A DNA stretch of 64,000 bases from Lingula anatina (taxonomy: Eukaryota > Brachiopoda > Lingulata > Lingulida > Lingulidae), in contig NW_019775447.1 in NCBI RefSeq assembly GCF_001039355.2, positions 792,030 to 856,029 of the forward strand. Direction: 5' to 3'. A program made the translations under genes and the position numbers. The notes beneath the pieces are model-generated. The model was not told where the DNA came from, ran no database searches, and saw only the letters and a list, made by a program, of their open reading frames with translations. Below, piece by piece: positions 13,105-26,777 of the stretch. Each line of letters opens with the position of its first letter. Position 1 is the first letter of the stretch.

Positions 13105-16100
13105 ATGGCTGCGCCCAGAAGAAGAGTATTTGTTGTCGGTGTCGGTATGACAAAAGTAAGAAATTCTTGTCGTAAGAAGATCTACTTTGTATTGATTTTT
13201 TTATCAAGTTTCTATAGCTGTTACATGCATTTGGGACATTTTAATCAGTAAAAGCAGTTCGATGTCATATTCAAATTGAAATTGTTGGTAGCGTTGTCTT
13301 TGTAGACAAATGTAAATATTGTGCAAGGCAAAGGTCAAAGTCTAAGACAATCGGTTTGAAGGATCGTCGTTTATTTTTTTTAATATTCATGATTTTCATA
13401 GCTGAATTTCTACAGTCATAGAAACAAATAATAATTGACACTTAGCTGCGTTTTTGAAGTTAATTATACATTTTAGCTGTAACTATGTTGAAGTATGTCA
13501 TCTGAATAATTTCTACGTCGGTAATGTGGCAATGCTAGAGTATGTTATCTGTATACTAGTACTGAAAGTTGTCATTTAATAAGTTAAATGAGCAAGTCCT
13601 AGCTCTATAATACTGAATAATACTGAAAATGACATAAGGCATATTGGTTTTAGCATTAATGGATAAAAAAATGTCCTGAGTTTTCTATCTCCAGCTCACT
13701 TGTTGAACCCCCTGTAAATTTTATGGTCTCTAAATATTTATTATCACATGACACAGTAGATGTCAAAGGGACTATACAAATCTTTGCACTTCTTAAAGGC
13801 CTGTTGAGCTTTCTTTGTTAGTTTAAAAAAAATTATTTACATAAGCAAATAACAGAAAAACAACTGTTACTAAGTTCATAGAAGACACAATTATACATCA
13901 AAGTTGATACAGAAACCAATAATTTGAATTAATTAACCTTTCTAAAATTCATTATAAAAGTCTTAAATTCATAATATAAGTAAGTTGATCTATTCTTAAC
14001 TATCAATTGTAATCCCATAACAACGTCCTTTATGAGAGGTCTAGTTCTGCATAGGTTTAAATCCAAAATAATGATAGCTCCCTCTTGTTAGTTTATAGTT
14101 GGAGGCTAAAGTCATGTGATCCTTATCAATGTGGTATATATATATATGTTGACTGCAAGAAAGATAAAGAATAAAGCACTTTATTCATAAGTGTGCCCAA
14201 TTTGCTTTGAATATAGTGAGTGTATAAAAATACAGAAAGAATGTGCCAAGCACCCTGAGCTTCAGAGATAACTTGACACTAACCTCTTCACTATAGCCTA
14301 TCTTCATCGTGTCAAGTTACCTCTGACCACATTCGATTGCCCCCACCGCCCGCCAATCAAATTTAAAGCCCGCACTCAATGACTCATTGAATGATCTAGC
14401 CAATGAACGCGAACGAGTCAAAGCGCGCTTTGTTCAAATCCGGACCAATCAAAGATAAGGCTGAATATCAGGGACTTGCCGTAACCTGTGGGCAGCACGC
14501 AAAATACATCATCCCTCAGTAGATAATGATGCAGGGCATCAAACTGCTCTTGTTTCAATTTCGATATACTCCATGCTTTCTTTGTGTACGGTTATGCACT
14601 CTGAACTACTCGGATGTCTCTGCACTAGCCAATAACTATGTTGTTAGTATGGAGCTTGCGGAATCAGCCAAGGATTACCGATTGACGGTCAACCAATTTT
14701 GAAACATGGATTCGATTGGCTTATATAAACTAGGTCAAACTATTTTCGTCAGAGGTAACTTGACACTATGAAGATAGGCTATAGTGAAGAGGTTAGTGGC
14801 AAGTTATCTCTGAAGCTCAGGGTGGTGCCAAGTAAAAAATGACAAAAAACAAACATGTTCCTTTATTCTGTCCTGTTCTACTTTGAATCAGGCAATTACA
14901 TGATTTTATGCAAACTCTTTTTTCAGTTTGAAAAACCAGGCAGGAGAGATGAATTTGATTATCCTGATATGGCAAAGGAATCAGGTAATATGAGATAAAT
15001 TCAGAGCATGGCTGAAATATGATCATGGATGTACCACATAAGATGCTATGATCACGCTTTGCTTGTAGCTTTTAAAGATGATAGTACCAGGAATCTTGAT
15101 TTGGCAATAAGTTATTCATACTGTCGATAAAAATTGATTATCTCATAATAAATGTTATCTTTCACTAATCCTTTCTTTCAGCTTCTAAGGCTTTGAAGGA
15201 TGCAGGCATTTCATACAATGAGGTGCAACAAGTTTGTGTAGGTTATGTCTATGGTAAGTTTGACAATTTTAAATGTCAAATGACTTAAAAGTCATGTGAA
15301 ATGCAGATAAAGATCCTTCATTTGCAGCACATATATATACATTTCCTATCAGCATCTATAAACCTTATTATTTTCATTTCACAAATCAAAACATTTTACA
15401 ACATTTGAATTATATTATAAAATTCAAAAATGTACTTTTTGTTTTTCTGCAGGAGATACAACATGTGGCCAGAGAGCTGTGTATCAGTTGGGGATGACTG
15501 GAGTTCCAGTATACAATGTTAGTATAAAAAAGTAACTAAACAAAGTTAGGTTATGATGGTTAATGATTCATTTATGATGGAGTAAAAGTGGAAAAGTTTT
15601 CTTTGCAAGGTGTCCAGAGAAATATATTATTTGTTCTTCTAAAGCAGTGTGTCCAGTAAAGCTAGTTTACATCTTGTTTACATAAGTACAACTTTTCTCA
15701 GCTTATCATCTTAGCTTGCTATAGGCTGTGAATCTGACATTTTTGTTTTTCCACCTAATGCCACTGTAATTGAGGTTAGACAGGTCTTTGGGTTGGCTTC
15801 TAAGTATCCTAAAAAGATTCTGGAATTGTCAAAAAAAAAAAGACAATTGTATACCCAATGAAAACAGCTTATCCCTTTAGTATTTTATTGATAAAAATAA
15901 CCAATTTCATTCAGGTGAACAATGCCTGTAGCACTGGATCAACTGCATTGTTGATGGCCAAGCAGTTCATTGAAGGAGGTAAAAATAACAATATTTTTAG
16001 CTAATGATGTAAAAAAGAATATGACATTTACCATATCTTCAAGTGTTACCATATCTTCAAGTGTTATTTTGATTAGTCACTGTAAAGCCAAAAGATTAAA

Positions 16101-19100
16101 GAAAACAGATTTGTCCCAATTGCCGTTTCAGGTTTGTCAGACTGTGTGATGGCTCTTGGGTTTGAGAAGATGGAAAGAGGATCCCTTTCTGCAAAGGTAA
16201 AATTACTTAAATATGTCCCTACTGGACACATGGTGTAGGCCTATTTTAATTTTGATATTGTTTAAAGCTCATCACTGAACACTTATTTGAAAATGTTATC
16301 TTTTTCTTATTAAAAATTTTATTGCTGATGAAGCATGCACTCTGTTAACCTCTCTATTACCAGTACACTGACAGGACTAACCCCATGGATAAGCATGTGG
16401 AAGTGATGGCCAATACATTTGGTCTGGAACCCTCTCCAGTGACAGCCCAGATGTTTGGTAATGCTGGCAGAGAACACATGGAGAAGTATGGTAAGTTATA
16501 TGAATATGAGAAACATTTGTTGTTCTCCACTGTTTCAACTTGTGAAAGTTTGAAATAAAAGGGTTTCGTATTAACAAAATAGTAATTTTACAATTGAATG
16601 CTAATTCATAAATGTTTTCTGTTTATCATTTATTCTAGGAACAAAGCCAGTGCATTTTGCCAAAATTGCATATAAGAACCACAAGCATTCTGTAAACAAC
16701 CCGTAAGTATATAAGGAAAAGACTATAAATAAATATTTTAAGTGTTACTTAAATGATTCATGTGTTAATTAATGCTTATTTCATTTTTCAAGCAATATGG
16801 TGGTCAGCAGATAGTGGTTTAAAATGGCTTTTATAAAATGTGAAATTTACCACCTGTTGTTTTTGAATGATAAAGATATGTCGAATCTTTCAGGTATTCC
16901 CAGTTTAGGAAAGAATATACACTGGAAGAAATAGCTGCCTCCCCTAGTATTCACAACCCACTGACCAAACTTCAGTGTTGGTAAGTACTAATTAGTACCA
17001 CCAGCGTGTATGCTACAAATCACTAAACTTTGCATATTTTCTTGCCCCTCATATCTTCAAAACAAGCAGAGATATGCCCAATGTTGCCCCTAGGTTTTCT
17101 CTTTTGTCAGCATATATGCAACACTGATAACACATTTCAAGGAAAACCAATAGGCCTTTTGTCTAGAAAATCACAGGAGTGATCAATGTTAGGAAAGTAC
17201 AGGTAAATTGGAAAAACAGCTTTATTGGGCCATTTTTACAGTTATGTTTTTTTGCATTTCTTTGCATATTTTGAGAACTTTTGTTTATTGCATTTTATAG
17301 ATCTTGTCAAACATAAGACTGGTGGTGGTGTCCCTTTTTTTGGTTATCCATCCGAATGCACTTACTGGTGGTACAATATCCGGAGGCAGTATTGCCTCTC
17401 TGATCCTCTAGTTAAACTGTTGTCTTTCCTCAGCCAGTACTTCTGGGAAGAAATGCAGCAAATTGTTCCATTGTCATTCTTTTTTAATATCTTCATTTAT
17501 ACATTTTAGATGGCTCATGTGGTTGCCATTTTTTAAAGGTCTTCTAAAGAATTTTGTATTACAATTGAACAATACATATTAAATTCTTAAGGATTTTTAG
17601 AAACTAATTAAGTTAGCAAATGTCCTTGTCCATTTAGCCCTACATCAGATGGTTCAGCATGTGCTGTGGTGGCCAGTGAGGAGTTTGTAAAGCGTCATGG
17701 CCTCCAGGCTCAGGCTGTTGAGATCCTTGGCATGGAGATGGCCACTGATCTACCCACCACATTCCAGGAAAATAGCTGTATGAAAATGGTACTGAAAACC
17801 CCAGTTGTGAACTTGTTCATTGCTATATTAATACATTGTTGTCCTATACATAAACTTTATGTAAATAACATCTGCTTTTGTTGAAAAAATGCATGCATAA
17901 AATTCAATGATAACAAGTTGTTGTTAATTAAAATTTAAGGTTGGTTATGATATGACCAAAGCAGCAGCAGATAGGCTGTTCAAAAAGACAGGTAAGCTTA
18001 GTGTGATTATTGTTATTCATCAATTGACTATTTGTGTAGAGTGGAGAAAGCACAAAAGTTTTTTTTATGTCTGTTTATATTTATTAAACAATTTGTATAA
18101 ATATTTTAATATTTAATATGAAAATGAATGTTTCTTAAGTTAGTGATACTAGATTGCTTAAGCCCCCTTTACACTGGACAGCGTCCTTTCTACGTCCCGT
18201 AGTGCAGCCCCGTTTTAGAGTAAAAACACATAATACTTCACGTGCCGATCATTGAAAATTCCTTCTGCAACCAAAGTGATGCTTGCATGCGCCTCCATTT
18301 TACAAACTCAGCGCTGCCAGTTTCCTGGTCGCTCAAAGGACACAGAAAGGACACCGTCTAGTGTAAAGGGGGTTTTAGCAAGAAGAGTTTTAACATTTTA
18401 TCTATGACTGAAATTTTACCAAATAAACTTGTTTATGTCTCCTTGATCTAAGCTAATTTGAATATAACGACATGTGATAAAGTAATGTGACAAACTCGAG
18501 TATGATGTTCGAAATTTGGCTGGTGACGGCCGCATTTATTGAAAGTCCCAATACTAAGAGAAAATGAAGCAGACTAATAATAAACACTGAATAGTGTTGA
18601 CAAATGACATTAAACATGAATGTGTGCGCCTGAAATATCTACATTTAAAATATAATTTCCAAAGAAATAGTGCACACATTTCAATTTGTGGGGTTGCAAA
18701 GAGGCTACTTCCGTATGTATTTTGTAGGTGTTTCTGTGAAAGATGTTGATGTAGTTGAGCTCCATGACTGTTTCTCTGCAAATGAGCTTATCTCCTATGA
18801 AGCATTAGGATTGTGTGAACCAGGTATGTCATTTGTGTATGTATAAATTCTCTATTTTGTTGCAGTTTGATTTTAATTATTTATTCGTCAAACCAAGAGG
18901 TTACCAGAGAAAAAGTTTTTCTTTACAACCACTAAATTTTCCCATTGCGATTGTGACATTTAGAATTAGCTACTTCCCTGAAAATGAATAAACAAATATA
19001 TTAAATATCCTAGAAACATGAAACTTCTTCCTGGATTCTACCCAGTCAGATTTATTCAGTGCTCCAAACATCCTGTAACCTGATGTTGTATGAGATATAG

Positions 19101-22100
19101 GTAGCGTGACATTCTTTAGCACTTGCACAATGATTTAACCTTGAAATATGGTTATTTGCAAAATGAAGTCACAGGGAAGGTGCTTTTTGAATATAACCTG
19201 TCCTAGGTTTGTGAAATTGATGATTCAATTGAAGGGATAATAACTCTTCATATGATATCTATATTTCACAAAAAAAAAACATAGTGAACAACTCATAGAA
19301 ATATAATATATTCTGTTTTACCACAATAACGGCAGTTATAGCTATTATTCTGATTTTTGAGCTTGTCCTCAGATCACGTGACCTCCATTGATGGCTGTAC
19401 TCAGTTATAATCTCTTAAGAGATTTTAACAAAAAACCAAACTTTTTAGAAAAAAAAAACAGGGACTAACTTTGAATGTAAAAATGGATTCATAAACCATT
19501 GGTAAGTATGGGAAAATTGTTGTTTACTCCAGGAAAATTCATTTTTTGGCCAAAACGAAGAATTATTATCCCTTTAATGTTTAACAATCCTTGCAAAGTA
19601 TATCAAAAATATTAAATTTTTAGTTGTTTTGATAGTAGAGATGAACGTGGAATTCACACAATCCCCTCTTGATAGTAAGTTGTGACCTGATGTCATGATG
19701 TGCCATTTTTATAGGTCAAACATTCCAATTCATGATAAAATTAGATTAAAAAGAGGGAACTGTTAAAAATACCGAGTGTCCTGTAAAAGGGGTATTGTTA
19801 AAAACTGTATGCATGACGATTTGCAGCTTTGTCAGTTAAACCATGTAAAGAATATATTTCCGCATTTTCTAAATAGTATAGATTATTGATGATTGAAGGC
19901 ACATTGAGATTTGAGAAGAAATAAATATTTTATTTGATTTACATCTCTCTTAATTGAATAGAATATCCATGTTACAGATGATAAATGCAACAAAAGATGA
20001 AAGATATTTAAGAGATGAGATATTAAGTATTACCACAGCTATGTAAACGACCCTAAGTTTCAGATTCCTATTGAATATCAATTAAATAGGTCAGGTCAGT
20101 AAGTAGGTCAGTGATATAAAATGTTAACTGTACCTAGGTGTGAACTTTGATCAGTTCAGAATAAAGGTACACAGGGGAGGCGGTTGGAACGTGTAAGGCT
20201 GGAGCAGAGTATTTAGTTTGTTGAAAAGTAAGCTTCCATCTCTTTCTATGTGTCTCATAGGAAGTTGACTCCATTGCTATCTGTTTACAACAGCTTTGTG
20301 TTCTTTCTATGTTGTAATCAATTTAAGTACATTTTTGTTAATACATTAGACGAGATTGAATAGTATAATTTGCTGTTGTTGGCATTGAATTTGAATCATA
20401 ATGTTCTGTGGGTATTTTAGGCAAGGCAGGGGAGCTGATAGACAGAGGAGACAATACCTACGGTGGAAAGTTTGTGGTCAATCCAAGTGGAGGACTGATA
20501 TCTAAAGGACACCCTCTTGGTGCAACAGGTAATAAATATGGTACCACAGACAGCAAAATTTCTGTGTAAAGTAATACTAATATTAATTACAGTTAATGAA
20601 AGAACATATTCACAACTTAGTTAATCCGCAGACTAACTAGTCCACGTATCAAATATGGCACACAATTGACAATGGGTTACTACCTCCCATGCGCACTGTC
20701 CCAGCAGGGGAAGAGCAATTAAATCATGGCACATTTTCAAGTAGGTGGCACCATATTTGATCTGTGGATCTGTTAGTCCACGGACAAACTTGTTCTGAAT
20801 GCGGCTATTGTCTAAGGTGTCCCTATTATTAGTGCTTAGTTAACAAGTGTATGAAGATATAAACTCAGTGGAATATGTTACAATATTTGAAGTAAATACA
20901 TCTCAATGAATATATCTTTAAAGGTTTGGCCCAGTGTTCAGAGCTGTGCTGGCAGTTGAGAGGTTTGGCAGGAAAAAGACAAGTGCCTGGTGCTAAATTG
21001 GCTTTGCAACACAACATTGGTCTGGGAGGAGCTGTCGTAGTGGCTTTATACAGAATGGGGTTTCCAGAGTACCACAGGTCAAAAAGAAAATACAACTTAA
21101 TAGATAAATAAATTTGACATGTTTTCAGCCCATATTGATAATGATAACACATTTATATTAGACAGGAAATGAATGCCTAGTAAAGAATTGAAGAGTATGA
21201 TTCAATGCAACCATGTATATTTTTAGAAATAGAAATAATATAATAAATCATAAAGATAGCAGTGCTGCTGCTAGAAGGAAGAGTATTAAAATTGTAATGC
21301 CATATTAGAGTAAAAAATAGTGCTCTTTGAGTACATGAAATTGGAACAGAAGAACTGATTTTGAATATTTTTATTATAGGACTGGTAGAATCCAGGCCAT
21401 GCCAACCAGTGCCCAAGTTGCAGACTTCAAAAGTGCTGCTTTGTTTGATCTCATGACAAAAGAGATTGAGAAGGTATACAAATGGTTTGAATGTTGGTGC
21501 ATGGTATTGACATTTTCTAAGCATAACATGTTGTTAATTCCTCCATTGTAACTTATATTAACGATGTGGAAATGTATAGGTATAGATATGAAATGTATAG
21601 CTAAGTTAACAGATTGTTTATGGTTATTTTTCAGGATGGCGCCAACCTGGTGAAGAAGGTAAAAGCAGTGTACTGTTTCAAGGTGACTGGAGCTGGTGGG
21701 AAGACTGGGTGCTGGGTGGTGGACTGTAAGAATGGTTCTGGCAGTGTCAAGTTTGATCCTAACGGAAAAGGAGATGTCACCATCACAATGTCAGATGATG
21801 ACATGATCAAAATGGCCATGGGAAAATTGAACTCCCAGCAGGTAGGTACTTCATTGGTTTATGATGGCTACATGTTTTTTTTTATAAGGATTAAGAGGAA
21901 AGTGTTATCATAAATCTTTAATTTAGGGTTAATATTTAATTTATAGAAACCTTAGGGAGCTAGCCTACATGATGCACATCCAGTCCACTGCATGTCATTA
22001 TATGGTGCATAATTTAGTTAATTTACAGAATTGCAGATCAGGAGTAGTTTATCATGTCATTTAAGGCATCTGGTTTAAATACTATTTATGTTTTCCTGTA

Positions 22101-22233
22101 CATTTTTATTATTTATTTACAGGCTTTCTTCTCTGGTAAGCTGAAGATCACAGGCAACATGGCTCTAGCCATGAAGTTGCAACAGATTATGCCCAAACCA
22201 GGCACAGGAGGCACATTGAAAGCAAAATTGTAA
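13105..22233 (+). CDS. SCP2: SCP2 (SCPx): peroxisomal 3-ketoacyl-CoA thiolase fused to sterol carrier protein 2, 17 exons, 541 aa
   Basis: SCPx thiolytically cleaves branched-chain 3-oxoacyl-CoAs, including bile-acid-type intermediates, in peroxisomes; its C-terminal SCP2 domain binds lipids. Exons: 13105-13155, 14927-14984, 15182-15253, 15453-15517, 15915-15978, 16132-16196, 16364-16490, 16639-16702, 16894-16980, 17638-17788, 17940-17991, 18728-18823, 20421-20528, 20924-21077, 21380-21473, 21635-21841, 22123-22233; one frame throughout. The thiolase part (about 1-400) carries the nucleophile motif NNACSTGS, the HDCFSANE histidine segment and [14 protein letters not shown] near its C-terminal end. 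The SCP2 fold spans about 435-541. The protein ends in AKL, a type 1 peroxisomal targeting signal. Length is close to the vertebrate enzyme. Introns 1 and 11-13 host MITEs. A separate SCP2-only promoter, known in vertebrates, was not looked for successfully. Confidence 0.97.
14251..14824. mobile_element. hAT-type MITE with 77 bp terminal inverted repeats and an 8 bp target duplication
   Basis: Arms 14251-14327 and 14748-14824 are inverted copies differing at about two positions, with outer ends CACCCTGAGC / GCTCAGGGTG. Exactly outside them is an 8 bp direct repeat, GTGCCAAG (14243-14250 and 14825-14832). Each arm also contains its own small inversion (AACTTGACAC ... GTGTCAAGTT). The 420 bp core has no ORF. 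An 8 bp duplication fits hAT or P-type transposition. It lies in SCP2 intron 1. Confidence 0.85.
18161..18374. mobile_element. PIF/Harbinger-like MITE, 214 bp
   Basis: Ends read AGCCCCCTTTACACTGGAC and the inverse of AACCCCCTTTACACTAGAC, with inverted similarity extending about 40 bp (GTCCTTTCT). TTA flanks both sides (18158-18160 and 18375-18377). No coding capacity. It lies in the SCP2 intron between the exons at 17991 and 18728. Confidence 0.8.
19233..19573. mobile_element. TTAA-type MITE, uninterrupted copy
   Basis: Reverse-oriented sister of the split copy at 9291-11009. Flanks are TTGA (one mutation from TTAA) at 19229-19232 and TTAA at 19574-19577. Termini are AGGGATAATAACTCTTC and the inverse of AGGGATAATAATTCTTCG. 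It supplies the empty-site sequence for the two insertions nested in the other copy. It lies in the large SCP2 intron (18824-20420). Confidence 0.8.
20619..20790. mobile_element. Small MITE-like inverted repeat, about 170 bp
   Basis: The left end (CCGCAGACTAAC...ATCAAATATGG, 20626-20656) is repeated inverted at the right (20752-20783), giving imperfect arms of about 38 bp. A short related fragment (ATCAAATATGATGG) occurs near 22745. Target duplication not defined, so edges are approximate. It lies in the SCP2 intron 20529-20923. Confidence 0.5.
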
Positions 22234-25200
22234 AATTTACGATCTTGAGGCACAAATTGAAATAAGTAATCAAAAGTGAACTGCATACTTAAATTAATGA
22301 AGTTGACACCACAAGGAAGTATGAGTTGATGCACCGAAATGCATTATGCAATCATGGACAATCTGAATAATTGTTCAAAATCAGTTCTTGTCACAGACTT
22401 CTGGTTTATTTGGCATCAGGTTAGGTGTTTTATGGATTACATTTCAATCAAATGTTGGACAAATTTTTAACAATACTAGGCACAGCTAATTATCTTTGGG
22501 ATAAATATAAAGTAATGTGTTAAGTTCATTGAATGAAGTTAATGACTTAAAAGAATATCACCATTTTAATTTGGTGCTTTTTGATGTGACCATGCATTTC
22601 ATTCTTATTCTCATCAACTTAATCATCTAGTACCCACGGCATTCCACTGATGAGTCTTAATTGAGGTCACATCCTTAGTGATCAAATACTTAAATGAATT
22701 ATTGAGGACATTCAGAACAGAAGATTTGAGAATCTTCTGATCCATGGATCAAATATGATGGACCCTACATGAAAGAAGAGTCAACTAAACTGCTGATGGT
22801 CGTCTCTCTGCCTCTCGATGACATAAATTATATTACGCTATAAATTTCCATATTTCCAAATATTGTTGATTTTTATACCAATTTTTAAAGGTAGCCACAT
22901 GCACTTTATCGTATTATTTGTACATAATATGAATAAAAATGAAAGTATTGTTCTTGTTGCAAATGTGGACATTTTCTATTGAAAATGTATTAAACGACAC
23001 TTTAAATGAAGTATTTGTTGTTGTGCTCTTTCTTTTATTATCAGGGAATGTGGTTCTTCAACAAAATGAGAGGAACTGAATGTCTCAGTTTTTCTGTTTT
23101 AATAGTTGTACCGTGGACTTTTCATGTAAAGAAGCAGTGGATGCGATCCATTTAATCATCTTACTATATCATTAATATATTGTATATTCTATTTCAATAA
23201 AAATATAAAGAAACTGATACCAGTGTAACCTAAATATATACTCTCAATACTGATAAAGCTTTAGTCACAAATTTTGACTGAAACCCTATAGTTGTAGAAA
23301 ACGGGTTAAGGTACATGGTATCAATGCATACAAGGTATCCAGTAAAAGTGCCCTTTTATCAGCAATTTTTGTTAGTGAAATAAAAACCTCTTGAGTGGGG
23401 TAATTCATACATGCTGCTAAATTTTGCTTTGACAAATTCATGACGCTGATGCAGGGTTCTATTTATTTAATTCCATTAATGTTTTATTTGTCCAAGCTCC
23501 ACTCAAGAAGGTAGTCATTTATTGTCACTGCGTCTCGTTATGTGGTGGTAATTAAGATATTACATTTAACAATCGTGAAAAAAGACTGCTTACTGAATTT
23601 TTGTTTTATAATTATTTGAAGAGGGCCTCTACTTATTACCCTAGATCCCTTTAAGATTGAAAATAGTACCCTGTCGCAAAAAATAATTTTCCCGTGAAAT
23701 AAACAAAGAAACCATCCCATGATTCTTTGGGCTAAAGCTAGGTGAAGAAAACTATATTTATAGGGCAGTATTTGTTATTTTGTAACTTGATCAGGTATGT
23801 AAGTTTTGGGACACTGTTGAGAACGCCAGGAAAATTAGCAAATTTTTGCTTTAGATTTTGGTTTATGTACTCCCTAGGTTAACATCATTTTTTGCCCTTT
23901 TTTAGATAAGTAATACAAAATTAACCATGTTATTATTTCTAGAAGGCTCGTTTAATCAACCCACGACCCGAACTTCAGACACTTGAATTTGATTTAAAAA
24001 AAAAAACTATCAATAATCATTCCATGCAAACATAATCCGCCGTGGGACTGACCTTAATATCTTTAATGGGAAAGTGCAATACCAAGAGCGCTTATAACTA
24101 AATCAACATTTCATACACCCGTATTAAATCAGGAATTAGTAGAATCAGTGCAAACTAGAGGCACATTTACTTGTGACTCTAATCAAATTGGGATACTTAC
24201 TACTCTCTTTTATGGAACTAATAGAAAACTGTACTAACATCAAAGGCCGCCTGTAGGCTTCAAAGTACACTGAACGGAATTTTGATTAATCCCCTTGCGC
24301 AGGTCAATACTTAAGATTAGGGGAGACAATTTCCAAGTCATTTTCTGAGTAAAGACTGTACTGAAACTGGAAATGTAAATCATGGGAAAATAACATTCGT
24401 TTCCGCCAGTTTTCCCCAATGAGTGTGAAATTTTATCCAACCCCGTCCGGTAATCTATAGTTTGTTTAGTTTGGTCTTCTTAAAAGCTGCCTTATAACCA
24501 AACAGACGGACCTTTCTTGTAGCTACTGAGGGGAAAGTGCCGTTAACACCCAGCTTGCTGTTGATTTATTTGTGAAAAGCTAAAAGGTCAGGTGCAACTC
24601 TGCTTATGCTTTATGCCATCTACTCTATGCTATATAGGCCTAGATATCATAATGTAAATCATGAATAACGAAAGGGTGTATTAACTTAACAACATTTCAT
24701 TTGTAAGCCATAAAGCTTTATGGTCAAGTTCGATCTTCTTGCTAAGTGGGGCATGCAGCGGGCATACATTGAAAATAGCATGGAGAGAAGAGTTTTGTTT
24801 GGTTGGCAGTGACTTCTCCTGATATACCGGAGAGAAATTAATGAATAGTGAAAAAGTAATGTAAAAAAATAATACAAGGAAGAGCAAGTCTAAAACTGGA
24901 AGAGACCAGTAGCGATGCATGGTGATGGCCTCCCGCATATTAAGGTTGAAGGCAAGACTACAGGAACGCTACGATAAGCTTAAACCCCGTAAACCGGGAC
25001 TCATGCAGGGCGCTTGTAAGTTGGATTAAGACATATTAAGAGGCGGTATCTAGTGGAGGGCACAGGTGAAAATAGACTTCTAGTTACAGTTTCTCAGATT
25101 ACCTATTTGACGGCTAATCTGAGAAATCACCACAAACCTGACAGACCTGTGTGGTCGGGAAGAGCGTATTACACCAATTTAAGTCCTCATACCTGTCAGT

Positions 25201-25855
25201 TTTATCACCCCAGCAGCAGTCACCAGTAGCGGAAAAATGTAACCACATCTGGCGACGTATGAGTAAAAAAACATGTATTCCATAGGAAGGAAAAACTTAA
25301 GTGTATGGTTTTGTTTTTGTCTTTATCTGAGCGTGGAAATCCGTGTTGTCGTCGTTGTTTATCACTGTCTAACCTCAACCGTCCCTCCCGCCAGACGTAC
25401 AGTAGGGCATTATCCCATTAGAGGTAGCCGCGAGGATCTGGAGACCGTGTAATTTCACATTGAAAAGCATTGTGATTTGTAGCTTTGTCGTCAGTTGGTA
25501 TCATCTTGCCGCATACTTGTGACGTAAGGCACTCGGATGGCTTCAGTTTTCTGTGTTAGCACATGGACTCATTCTCGTTGAATACTGGTAACTCTCACAG
25601 ACGAACTGAGGAATTCTTAATTCGACAGCTGTACTGTTTTCAGGGATAAAAAAGAAATGATACATCACAGACACGCTTTCATGGACGCTTAACAAAGCTT
25701 AGCTGTGTAAAGCACCCCAGAGGAGGAAAAGAGTGTTTGCTTTTCTATTGGTCGATCATCTAAGCAAACGAACTCAAACTATTCCATCCATGGTTGTCAG
25801 ACAATTTCTTTCAACTGGAATATAGCGATTGCTATCGGGTAGAAACTTTTGAACC
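22234..25855. other. SCP2 3' UTR and intergenic DNA; no gene recognised
   Basis: About 1 kb is probably SCP2 3' UTR. The rest shows only short ORFs without family resemblance. A 39 bp hairpin (TTTCTCAGATTA ... TAATCTGAGAAA) lies at about 25089-25127. The final 0.5 kb, immediately upstream of the FAM167-like ATG, is less AT-rich and is the likely promoter and 5' UTR of that gene. Confidence 0.5.
23196..23201 (+). promoter_or_regulatory. SCP2: Candidate SCP2 polyadenylation signal AATAAA
   Basis: First well-placed AATAAA followed by a short A-rich stretch, about 0.96 kb after the SCP2 stop codon. This would give a 3' UTR of about 1 kb. Inferred from motif only. Confidence 0.4.
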
Positions 25856-26777
25856 ATGGAAGTACCCAAGGTGACTCTATCACTGGACTTAGACGAGGAT
25901 TCTGTTTGTGATGATGATGTATTTGAAGAGTGCGAATTCATTGAATTGCCTGTAAGATTTCAGAAAGACCATAAAGACTATTGCCAAAGTTACCATAATC
26001 AACAGAATGACGAAGGGGTTGTTGTGGACATCTCAAACCAAAGCCAGGACATCGACGTTGCTCTGAGATGGCTCAGGCAAGAATTAGTAAGTAATGGTTG
26101 CATTACTGCGATCGCTTTATGTCATTTATGTCGATCAGCATGTGCTCATCTGCATCCTGATTGAAACAGATTATAACTTAACTCATACGTAAGTTGGTTT
26201 AGGTAAAGAGTTTCCAGTGTTCTCTTAAACTCCGGCCGCGGTGTCTTTCACACGCCTGGAACGTGCGTTTTTCGTTTAGTATCTTTCTGTTTCCATTCGT
26301 TGCTGAGGCAATATCGTTTTTATCGAAATTAAGAAGAAACAGTGGTTTACAACAGCAAAGAAAGAGTCAGAAGTTTCATAGCTAGTGACAGAAGGAAGGT
26401 TTTGGCTTAATTTGTATATTATTTATTATTATTGAACGAGCGCACAAGCCTGTGAGGGAAAGAGTAATCTTTTGATAAATAATTTGGTTGTTCTTTGACA
26501 GACAAAAATTCGCCAGCAGGACCAAGACATCGCTAATCAGTTTCTAAAGATCCAGTTAACAATTCAGCACATAAAGGACAGGAAAAGCGAGTTGGAGAGG
26601 ATTCCCAGCGCCAAGGACAGCACGTCGTCCCTGGACGAGTACCTTCTCCAGTCTTCCTACACCAGGTTATCTCCTACGTCTGAGGACTTCTTCCGTCTTC
26701 GCTCCAATACCATATCCCGCCTGCAGGGACGCTGGAGGACAAAGTCGAGGACCAGTGCGCTTGTCGAAAACTCATAA
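25856..26777 (+). CDS. FAM167-family protein (DIORA-like), two exons, 168 aa
   Basis: Exons 25856-26086 and 26502-26777 join in phase 0. The family is defined by a short conserved helix region. Here IDVALRWLRQEL, then across the intron TKIRQQDQDIANQFLKIQL, matches the FAM167A/B core (human form begins IDEAIAWLRKEL). The N-terminal 50 residues are acidic (LDEDSVCDDDVFEECEF). The C-terminus is basic and Ser-rich (SNTISRLQGRWRTKSR). Vertebrate FAM167 proteins are of similar size, cytosolic and poorly understood; I make no functional claim. The ATG context (GAACCATGG) is good, and no longer in-frame extension is supported. Confidence 0.8.

Noticed and set aside
16026-16065. Tandem copy of ACCATATCTTCAAGTGTT in an SCP2 intron
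   Set aside because: Only two units of about 19 bp; ordinary slippage, not a repeat array or CRISPR-like structure.
25089-25127. Hairpin with inverted 12 bp arms
   Set aside because: Bacterial-type terminator reading is meaningless here. Too short to call a transposon; kept only as a note in the intergenic entry.
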